From NCBI GenBank assembly GCA_938041725.1, contig CALISX010000305.1, positions 1 to 5,013 on the forward strand: 5,013 bases of DNA. Reading direction: 5' to 3'. Under the pieces are notes generated by a model. It made no database searches and was not told the DNA's origin. It worked only from the letters and a program-made list of their open reading frames with translations. The position numbers and the translations under genes are program-made. The DNA is from an uncultured Lachnoanaerobaculum sp. (lineage in GTDB: Bacteria > Bacillota > Clostridia > Lachnospirales > Lachnospiraceae). Positions 1 to 5,013 of the stretch are shown in pieces; the first letter of the stretch is position 1; every line of letters starts with the position of its first letter.

Positions 1-879
1 CATATTAAGGAAGTGGCTACGGGAACGGAGGAAAGCTATGAAATGACCCCCCAGGGGGGCGGTATGTTCGGCTTTTCCTATACTCCCCGTAAAATCGGCA
101 GCTATACCCTGGAGGCGGAATTTTCCAGTCCTGCCATTACAGTAGTGTCTGACAGTTTGCAAATCAATGCTGGAAACACGGCTCCCGCCCTGATCGGGGA
201 GGCTGCAGCAGGACAGATTGAAAAAAAGGTGACCGTGACGCCCTTTGGGGGACATAAAACCGAGTTCAATCTTTCAGAGTATTTTGAGGATATGCAGGAT
301 GGAAAAAGCCTGACCTATTCCATTGCCTCCAGCCAGCTGGTAAAGGACAGTGCCCAGATTCAAGGGGACAAGCTAAGCATTAATACCAGAAAAAGCAAAA
401 GCGGCAATGTGGAGGTGATGGCCACAGATAAAGACGGAGGTTTTACCCTTCTGAGGGTGCATATGCGGGTTACCAACCTGGAATATATCATAGACGGCAC
501 CACCATCGTACTGCTGCTGGCAGGGATCATTGCCCTGTTTATGGCTCTGTTTGCCTATTACCACAGGCTGTTTAAGGGGCAGATCCGGGTGCGCAACATT
601 GATGGAAATGAAGGTCTCAACCGTCCCATGGTAGGATTTCGGGGCAGAAAAAGGCTCTTTGACTTCATGGTGGGAGAATGCGGATTTGATCAAAAAAAGA
701 CCTATTTCTTTGCCAAAGGGGGGAACCGGCTGGTATTTAAAAGCAATCAGAAATTCTATGACAGGTACAGCAGTACCCCCAAGAGCGAGGCAAATGTCAG
801 TGTGGGCAGCTTTATCTTTTATGCGGATGCAGAGCATACCCGGGGGATTGAAGTAAAAGTGGAGCCAAAAAGAGGCTAG
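1..879 (+). CDS. C-terminal part of a single-pass membrane protein with Ig/cadherin-like ectodomain
   Basis: Partial at the left edge: the frame is open from base 1. The GTG at 13 is not a credible start, because the only purine-rich stretch (AAGGAA) abuts it. Numbering visible residues from base 1, residues 1-56 look like the end of an Ig-like beta-sandwich (G-x-F-x-Y-x-P...G-x-Y-x-L). Residues 59-159 fit a cadherin-like/dystroglycan-type domain: it opens with N-T-A-P, then has YFEDMQDGKSLTYSI, and ends with A-T-D-K-D-G-G and V-T-N. A hydrophobic helix follows at about 169-187. It has an acidic flank before and a basic flank after (HRLFK), so the N-terminal part should be outside and the last 105 residues cytosolic. 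The tail looks beta-rich and matches no domain I recognise. The gene lies 29 bases before a tubulin-like gene. In related neighbourhoods the membrane partner often carries a VWA domain, which here would lie upstream of the window; that is a guess. Function: likely envelope sensor or anchor, unproven. Confidence 0.85.
   Translation, partial: HIKEVATGTEESYEMTPQGGGMFGFSYTPRKIGSYTLEAEFSSPAITVVSDSLQINAGNTAPALIGEAAAGQIEKKVTVTPFGGHKTEFNLSEYFEDMQDGKSLTYSIASSQLVKDSAQIQGDKLSINTRKSKSGNVEVMATDKDGGFTLLRVHMRVTNLEYIIDGTTIVLLLAGIIALFMALFAYYHRLFKGQIRVRNIDGNEGLNRPMVGFRGRKRLFDFMVGECGFDQKKTYFFAKGGNRLVFKSNQKFYDRYSSTPKSEANVSVGSFIFYADAEHTRGIEVKVEPKRG
505..561 (+). other. Transmembrane helix of the upstream membrane protein
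   Basis: These bases encode 19 residues from I169 to Y187 of the visible fragment (IVLLLAGIIALFMALFAYY), uninterrupted by charge. The preceding residues include an aspartate (IIDGTT) and the following ones are basic (HRLFKGQIRVR). By the positive-inside rule the C-terminus is cytosolic. This is the only membrane-length hydrophobic stretch in the visible part, so the protein is probably single-pass unless an N-terminal signal or anchor lies outside the window. Confidence 0.9.
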
Positions 880-895
880 GAATCAAAAGGAATAT

Positions 896-903
896 AAAGG
901 AGG
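896..903 (+). promoter_or_regulatory. Ribosome binding site of the tubulin-like gene
   Basis: AAAGGAGG, a near-perfect Shine-Dalgarno sequence, ends five bases before the ATG at 909. It fixes this start and leaves 29 bases after the upstream stop codon. There is no room for a terminator or an obvious promoter, so translation is probably initiated independently on a shared transcript. Confidence 0.9.
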
Positions 904-908
904 AGTTT

Positions 909-3900
909 ATGTATAATTCTTTATTGCTCAATGCCGGGGGCGGGATTATCCCCCGGAACCAAAAGTCAGAGCAAAGCAAAGAGGCGGCGGTACTGGCCAT
1001 CGGGCTGGGGGGCACCGGGGTGCGGGCCCTGTCCAGATTAAAGCAAAGCGTGTACCATCAGCTGCGGGCGGACAATGAGGACAACCCCGGAGAGCCCATT
1101 AAGAATTATAAGCATATCCAGTTTCTGGCCATTGATTCCGATGATTCCGATATTCGAAAGATCAAGGGATATCCCAGGCTGGACAGCCAGAATGAGTTTT
1201 TTTCTCTGCATGATGAAAACCTAAAGGCTTCTTTACAGGATAAAAATGCCATTAAGGACAACCCCAGACTTCGCTGGATGGATATTGACCGTATCAATGA
1301 GCTTTTGTCCCCGGATGGCGCCGGGGGCATCCGCCAAATCGGACGGTATCTTTTGATTAAGAAAAGTCAGGAATTCCGTTCCATGATTTCCGGAAAAATC
1401 ACCCAGGCCATGGAAAATATGGGCAATGCCAAAATTCATGTATATATTTTTGCAGGAATTTCCGGCGGAACCGGCAGCGGGTGTTTTTTGGACACCTGTT
1501 ATATGGTGCGCCGGATTCTGGAGGAGGGAGGCAGGGGAGGCAGCAGCCGTATTATGGGCTTTTTCTTTCTGCCGGATGTGGTAACCAGCAAAAAGGAGGT
1601 GGCTTCCAATCCCCAGATCAAGCAATGGAATGAAAGCAATGGCTATGCTGCCATGAAGGAGCTGGATTATCTTATGAATTTAAAATCTGCCGGTAAAAAA
1701 TTCCGGCAGGTATACGGGGATACCTTCTTTGTGGACACCGATGAACCTCCTGTGGACATGTGCCATTTGGTTTCTGCCAAAAAGGCCAATGGAGAAGAGC
1801 TGGCCAATGGCTTTGAGTACAGCATCAATGTGGTGGCAGACTATGTGCTTTCCTATCTGGCCTTTGTAGAAGGGGCAGACCCCACCAAAACCGACAATGG
1901 CCTTACCATGACGGGACATTTGGCCAATGTCCAGGCCGGTGTGGGAGGACTGGAGAAAAATGCAGGTGCCAGCTTAAACTACCATGTGGTGGGAGCCTCC
2001 AATGCAGAGATTCCCATGACCCAGATCGCCACCTATCTGGCCGCCGGCTTTATCCGCCGGTTTCAGGAGCAGGCAGGGGTGAAAACCGTATCCATTACCC
2101 AGGAGGCCATTAAGGAATGTGCCAAAAATATGGGGCTGACGGTGGACAAGCTGGTGGCAGGCCTCCAGCACAGCAGGGAATATCCTGAGATATATCTTCC
2201 CGATGTGGATTTTGACATGATCAAAAATATCGGTCCCTGTCCTCCTGGAATTTATCCCAGAATGTGGGCGGATGCCGCCAACAATACCTTCAGTAAGCTG
2301 GAGGGAGCCATTACCAATTACAGAAACTCCCTGACAGCCGTGCCGGAAGAGCTTAATATTACAAGGCTGACAGAAAGCGGGGGAACTTCTTTGGTAACAA
2401 AGCTCTTTACAGAGCTTTGCCGTATTTGCATGCGGGAGGAGCACGGCCCTTACTATGCCGCTGCCCTTTTGAGCCAGCCGGGATACAATCTGATGAACTA
2501 TCTGGACGGACAGATTGATGCAGCCCAGTCCGCCGTTCATGCGGCCCAGGGAAACATGGAGCTGGCCCAGAAATATTCCCAGGAAGCCCAGGCCAGGATT
2601 TTTGACAAGGGATTTTTGGAAAGCAAGAAAAAGCTGGCCAACAATTATAAGGATTCAGTGGATCAGTGGTTTAGAGAGGATATATCCCAGATGGAGCTCA
2701 CCGGGGCTTTGAATATTTTAAAAAGCCTGAAGGTGAAGTTCATGAACTATTTAAAAAATGACTTCTTTGACAAGCTCATTGCCATGCTGGATGAATTAAA
2801 AAGCACCTTTGAAGCGGATGAAACCTATCTGTCCGGTCCCGAGGCCTCTCTTACAGATGCTTACACCACAAGACTGGTGAACCTTTCCGACGTAAAGACT
2901 TCCCTGGATGCTTCCATTCAAAAGCTGCAGCCCAATGAGCTGATTACGGAATTTTTAAATGATATACTGAACCATCCCCAGGACTGGCTGAACAACGATG
3001 ATGTGAATGTGGGGATCTTTATCAGCAACTACATGCAAAGAAAGTTCAATGCAGAGGTGAACAAGTCCATTGAAAAATATCTGCAGGAGAAATTTCCCGG
3101 CTCCTCCAGTCCCTCTGCCCTGGAAGCCTTGGTGCGGGAGAAGTACATTGATGCCCTGAATAAAAGCGCCCAGCCCATGTTTTGGAGCAGACCATCCTTC
3201 CATGTGGGCACCAGCACCTTTTCTGTGGGCAGCATGTCCGTCCCCAGCGCAGCTTCCACCATTTGCATTGCAGCGGACAATTATGTAAAGGGAATGGGAG
3301 TGGCGGCCAATCAGTACATGGTACGAAAAACCGGCATCAGCGACAGGATTTTTGCCCTGCGCTTCCACAGCGGTCTGCCCTTTTACGCCTATCAGGGGAT
3401 TTCCACCATGGTAAGCAATTATAATGCTTCAGAAAGTTCTCCCTTTGGCATCGGAGCCCATCTCTATGCCAAAACCGGCAGAGGAGACGGCATTGATGAT
3501 TCCGGTCTCCATGACTGGAGGAGAGAACTGCCGGTGCCCATGCCCTATTCCATTGATCCCAGCTTTACTTCCCAGGGAGAGGCGCTGGAAAGGCTTTATA
3601 CCCAGGCGGAGGAGGCGGGTATCATTGTTCCGGAGCAGGTGGCGGTGGGAAATGCCAGCAGAACCATGTTTCACATCTGTACCTCCCGGGAGATCCCACA
3701 ACAGTCGTTTACAGACAGCGACTTTTTACTGGAAACCGGGGCCTTTGACCAGCAGAAATGGAGCCAATACAAGACCCAGCTGGAAACAGCCCTTTCAGAG
3801 AGGGAAAATCACCCGGAAAACAAGGTGATTTTTGCCTTTGGAGCCAATTCCTCGGATGTGCCCACCCAAAGAAGGATTCACCTGGATTACTTTATCCACT

Positions 3901-4868
3901 ATGACAGGTATCAGGACATGGTGCAAAAGGAGCTGGATACCAGAAACTATTTAAAGGAGGCGCTGCAAAAGCTGGAGGACATCCGCAGCCGTCTGGATTC
4001 CTATATCCGGGAAATTGACCGGTACAATGATTTGATTTTATTCGGATTTTTGGAATGCTTAAACGGACAGGGGAAGGAGGATTTGGGGCGGTATGTATTA
4101 AAAACCATCCGCTATACCTATCAGGATAAATTCGGCACTGCCAAGGAGGAAATTTTTGCAGCCAGAGACGATGAAAGTGAACTGCAAAGGGAACCTCTGT
4201 ACCGGGGGTTCTTACATTTCCGGGAAATGGATCCGGAAATGGAACCCCGCAGAACTCTGGAAAGGCTTTTGACGGAACGGAAAAAGCAAAACCTGGTGGC
4301 AGGAAGGGACAATGTGATTGCCTACCGGTTTCAGCAGGCCTGGGATGCGGATCTTTTAAAGGATATGGAACGGGAGCTGCAGGGGGTTATGACTCCTGAA
4401 AAACAAGAGGAGGTGCGCCGATATTATCATCTTCTGATCTTAAAGATTCAGGAGCTGGAACGCCAGTTTGGTTCAGACTGGAGCACCGGAGCTTTGGAAG
4501 CGGCAGCGCCGGGAGAGGCCCTTCCTTCTAAACCGGAAAAGGAAAAGGTTGTCATTCCCCTTATGAAGCCGTCTGCTCCTTCCAATCCTGCCGGTGGGGA
4601 GTCTGACAGCTGGGTTTGTCCCGACTGCGGTAAGGAAAATGATGAAAAAAGGAAGTTTTGCGGCGGCTGCGGCCATCCCAAGCCCCAGAAGAAGGAAGAA
4701 AACTGGATTTGTCCCTATTGCCAGGCCCAAAACAGCCTGGAGGATCTTTTTTGCGGGGAATGCGGAAAAGAAAAGCCCCCTGCAGGCAGCTGGGTTTGTG
4801 CTTCCTGTCAAAGCCTGAACGGGGAAGGGGAGAACTTTTGTGGTGAATGCGGAAAGCCAAAGGGCTGA
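909..4868 (+). CDS. Giant tubulin/FtsZ-like protein (Tubulin_2 family) with C-terminal triple zinc ribbon
   Basis: A complete 1319-residue protein, about three times the length of FtsZ or tubulin. Residues 30-41 (AIGLGGTGVRAL) form the glycine-rich T1 loop. FLAIDSD at 72-78 matches the strand/T3 region, and S185-GGTGS-G191 is an exact match to the tubulin T4 signature [SAG]GGTG[SA]G. FFFLP at 218-222 resembles strand S5, and FFVDTDEPP near 273-281 resembles S6. The helix around 300-320 (with F302 and N307) is a candidate H7. YHVVGASNAEIPM (358-370) with the following helix is typical of tubulin-like family members. Residues about 390-1195 are mostly helical, with coiled-coil-like stretches near 535-640 and 998-1042. 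A globular-looking block at 814-875 includes H851 and W870. A proline- and charge-rich linker (about 1197-1234) leads to three zinc ribbons. There is no signal peptide or membrane segment, so it should be cytosolic. The predicted role is GTP-binding, possibly polymerising, cytoskeletal or membrane-remodelling; polymerisation is not shown. A canonical catalytic T7 loop (NxDxx[DE]) was not found. Family call is firm, biological role open. Confidence 0.9.
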   Translation: MYNSLLLNAGGGIIPRNQKSEQSKEAAVLAIGLGGTGVRALSRLKQSVYHQLRADNEDNPGEPIKNYKHIQFLAIDSDDSDIRKIKGYPRLDSQNEFFSLHDENLKASLQDKNAIKDNPRLRWMDIDRINELLSPDGAGGIRQIGRYLLIKKSQEFRSMISGKITQAMENMGNAKIHVYIFAGISGGTGSGCFLDTCYMVRRILEEGGRGGSSRIMGFFFLPDVVTSKKEVASNPQIKQWNESNGYAAMKELDYLMNLKSAGKKFRQVYGDTFFVDTDEPPVDMCHLVSAKKANGEELANGFEYSINVVADYVLSYLAFVEGADPTKTDNGLTMTGHLANVQAGVGGLEKNAGASLNYHVVGASNAEIPMTQIATYLAAGFIRRFQEQAGVKTVSITQEAIKECAKNMGLTVDKLVAGLQHSREYPEIYLPDVDFDMIKNIGPCPPGIYPRMWADAANNTFSKLEGAITNYRNSLTAVPEELNITRLTESGGTSLVTKLFTELCRICMREEHGPYYAAALLSQPGYNLMNYLDGQIDAAQSAVHAAQGNMELAQKYSQEAQARIFDKGFLESKKKLANNYKDSVDQWFREDISQMELTGALNILKSLKVKFMNYLKNDFFDKLIAMLDELKSTFEADETYLSGPEASLTDAYTTRLVNLSDVKTSLDASIQKLQPNELITEFLNDILNHPQDWLNNDDVNVGIFISNYMQRKFNAEVNKSIEKYLQEKFPGSSSPSALEALVREKYIDALNKSAQPMFWSRPSFHVGTSTFSVGSMSVPSAASTICIAADNYVKGMGVAANQYMVRKTGISDRIFALRFHSGLPFYAYQGISTMVSNYNASESSPFGIGAHLYAKTGRGDGIDDSGLHDWRRELPVPMPYSIDPSFTSQGEALERLYTQAEEAGIIVPEQVAVGNASRTMFHICTSREIPQQSFTDSDFLLETGAFDQQKWSQYKTQLETALSERENHPENKVIFAFGANSSDVPTQRRIHLDYFIHYDRYQDMVQKELDTRNYLKEALQKLEDIRSRLDSYIREIDRYNDLILFGFLECLNGQGKEDLGRYVLKTIRYTYQDKFGTAKEEIFAARDDESELQREPLYRGFLHFREMDPEMEPRRTLERLLTERKKQNLVAGRDNVIAYRFQQAWDADLLKDMERELQGVMTPEKQEEVRRYYHLLILKIQELERQFGSDWSTGALEAAAPGEALPSKPEKEKVVIPLMKPSAPSNPAGGESDSWVCPDCGKENDEKRKFCGGCGHPKPQKKEENWICPYCQAQNSLEDLFCGECGKEKPPAGSWVCASCQSLNGEGENFCGECGKPKG
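934..956 (+). repeat. GC-rich inverted repeat just inside the tubulin-like gene
   Basis: CCGGGGG (934-940) and CCCCCGG (950-956) are perfect reverse complements around a nine-base loop. In mRNA this would form a stable stem beginning 25 bases after the A of the start codon, within the footprint of an initiating ribosome or just past it. It encodes A-G-G-G-I-I-P-R (residues 9-16). No run of T follows, so it is not an intrinsic terminator. A regulatory role is possible but unproven. Confidence 0.55.
981..2078 (+). other. Tubulin/FtsZ-like nucleotide-binding domain
   Basis: This is the part of the giant protein (residues about 25-390) carrying the ordered tubulin-fold landmarks. They are the T1 glycine loop at G32-G37, the acidic strand end IDSD at 75-78, the T4 signature at 185-191, and the H7-like helix at about 300-320. 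The spacing of roughly 150 residues from T1 to T4 is longer than in FtsZ (about 85). The extra length lies mainly between the IDSD strand and T4, where residues 90-170 are charged and helical. The right boundary is approximate. Order and motif identity make a chance match very unlikely. Confidence 0.85.
4611..4865 (+). other. Triple tandem zinc-ribbon tail
   Basis: There are three repeats of W-x-C-x2-C-x3-N-x6-C-x2-C, starting at W1235, W1266 and W1295 of the large protein. Cysteines are 1237/1240/1251/1254, 1268/1271/1282/1285 and 1297/1300/1311/1314. All twelve are present, so each unit should bind one zinc. The pattern fits both bacterial double-zinc-ribbon modules and the RanBP2-type finger consensus, including the leading tryptophan and the central asparagine. 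The last ribbon ends at the C-terminus. Such modules commonly bind protein or nucleic acid; which applies here cannot be told from sequence. Confidence 0.92.
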
Positions 4869-4887
4869 CCGGATAGAAGAAGAAAAA

Positions 4888-4897
4888 AAGGGAGGTG
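4888..4897 (+). promoter_or_regulatory. Ribosome binding site of the third gene
   Basis: AAGGGAGGTG follows an A-rich stretch. Its GGAGG core (4891-4895) ends eight bases before the GTG at 4904. Two more in-frame GTG codons at 4895 and 4898 overlap the Shine-Dalgarno core itself and are therefore poor starts, which favours 4904. Confidence 0.75.
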
Positions 4898-4903
4898 GTG
4901 CCT

Positions 4904-5013
4904 GTGGAGGAACAGTACCAAAGGGGGTTTCAAACATTAACAGAGGAATGTGCCAAGAAGCTTTCCGGACAGTCTTTGTCCGGAAAGTTCAGACGGATCC
5001 ATGCCCCTATGAT
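4904..5013 (+). CDS. Start of an unrecognised third gene (partial)
   Basis: The gene runs off the right edge; 36 complete codons are visible, starting with a GTG and a well-placed ribosome binding site. The peptide begins (M/V)EEQYQRGFQTLTEECAKKL and continues SGQSLSGKFRRIHAPM. It is charged and probably helical at first, with no signal peptide or membrane segment, so the product is likely cytosolic at its N-terminus. It starts 35 bases after the tubulin-like stop codon with no terminator between, so it is probably co-transcribed and part of the same system. A perfect 10-base inverted repeat lies within it. Too little is visible to name a family. There is no in-frame ATG before 5007, so a GTG start is needed if the frame is coding. 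Confidence 0.7.
   Translation, partial: MEEQYQRGFQTLTEECAKKLSGQSLSGKFRRIHAPM
4961..4987 (+). repeat. Perfect 10-bp inverted repeat inside the third gene
   Basis: CTTTCCGGAC (4961-4970) and GTCCGGAAAG (4978-4987) are exact reverse complements around the seven-base loop AGTCTTT. The stem can grow by a G-U and an A-U pair at its base (4960/4988 and 4959/4989). It begins 57 bases into the third gene and encodes K-L-S-G-Q-S-L-S-G-K. No T-tract follows, which argues against a simple terminator. It could be an mRNA hairpin, an operator-like protein site, or coincidence from a repeated LSG peptide. Confidence 0.6.

Noticed and set aside
13..15. GTG at 13 as the true start of the first gene
   Set aside because: The frame is open to the left edge, there is no properly spaced ribosome binding site, and the protein would begin in the middle of a beta-sandwich domain without a signal peptide.
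47..59. CCCCCC-A-GGGGGG palindrome as a hairpin or a phase-variable slippage tract
   Set aside because: A one-base loop cannot form a tight hairpin, and six-base homopolymers are too short to be a convincing slippage switch. The frame stays open through it.
373..837. A 154-codon minus-strand open frame opposite the membrane-protein gene
   Set aside because: It is the shadow of a plus-strand gene with a clear cadherin-like domain and transmembrane helix, and it has no recognisable motif of its own.
880..908. Promoter or terminator between the first two genes
   Set aside because: The 29-base gap holds only the ribosome binding site and A-rich spacer; there is no stem plus T-tract and no room for a -35/-10 pair.
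1687..1709. Inverted repeat CTGCCGG / CCGGCAG with an A-rich loop as a terminator or regulatory stem
   Set aside because: It is deep inside the tubulin-like coding region, has no T-tract after the right arm, and is short enough to be incidental.
1974..2540. A 188-codon open frame on the minus strand within the large gene
   Set aside because: It lies wholly opposite a clear tubulin-like coding sequence. It has the low-complexity G/H/C composition typical of antisense shadows and no recognisable domain.
4473..4937. Minus-strand open frames opposite the zinc ribbons and the third gene start
   Set aside because: The plus strand encodes three intact four-cysteine ribbons in frame. The antisense translations are proline/serine-rich with no domain signature.

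Overview
The window is a dense, one-directional stretch of bacterial chromosome. It holds two long plus-strand genes and the start of a third, with gaps of only 29 and 35 bases, so it reads as part of one operon. Strong Shine-Dalgarno sequences (AAAGGAGG, GGGAGGTG), a GTG start, frequent AGA/AGG arginine codons and roughly balanced base composition suggest a Firmicute, probably a Clostridia/Lachnospiraceae-type gut anaerobe. That assignment is an inference from style, not from a marker gene.

Layout. Bases 1-879 are the C-terminal 292 codons of a gene that begins outside the window. They encode the end of an Ig-like beta domain, a cadherin-like domain, one transmembrane helix and a cytosolic beta-rich tail of about 100 residues. 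After a 29-base gap, bases 909-4868 encode a 1319-residue protein. Its N-terminal third is a tubulin/FtsZ-type nucleotide-binding domain with a perfect tubulin signature (SGGTGSG). Its middle is long and helix-rich, and its tail carries three tandem four-cysteine zinc ribbons. After a further 35 bases a third gene starts at 4904 (GTG) and runs off the right edge; its 36 visible codons are not recognisable.

How the parts may fit. The large protein looks like the divergent Tubulin_2 ('tubulin-like') family. FtsZ/tubulin relatives linked to VWA-domain proteins, and proposed to remodel membranes, have been described from comparative genomics. The upstream membrane protein would be the envelope-facing component: the ectodomain sees something outside, and the tail meets the tubulin-like protein at the inner face. 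The zinc ribbons may recruit a further partner. The coupling is inferred from gene order and topology only. No promoter, intrinsic terminator, RNA gene, CRISPR array or mobile element was seen.
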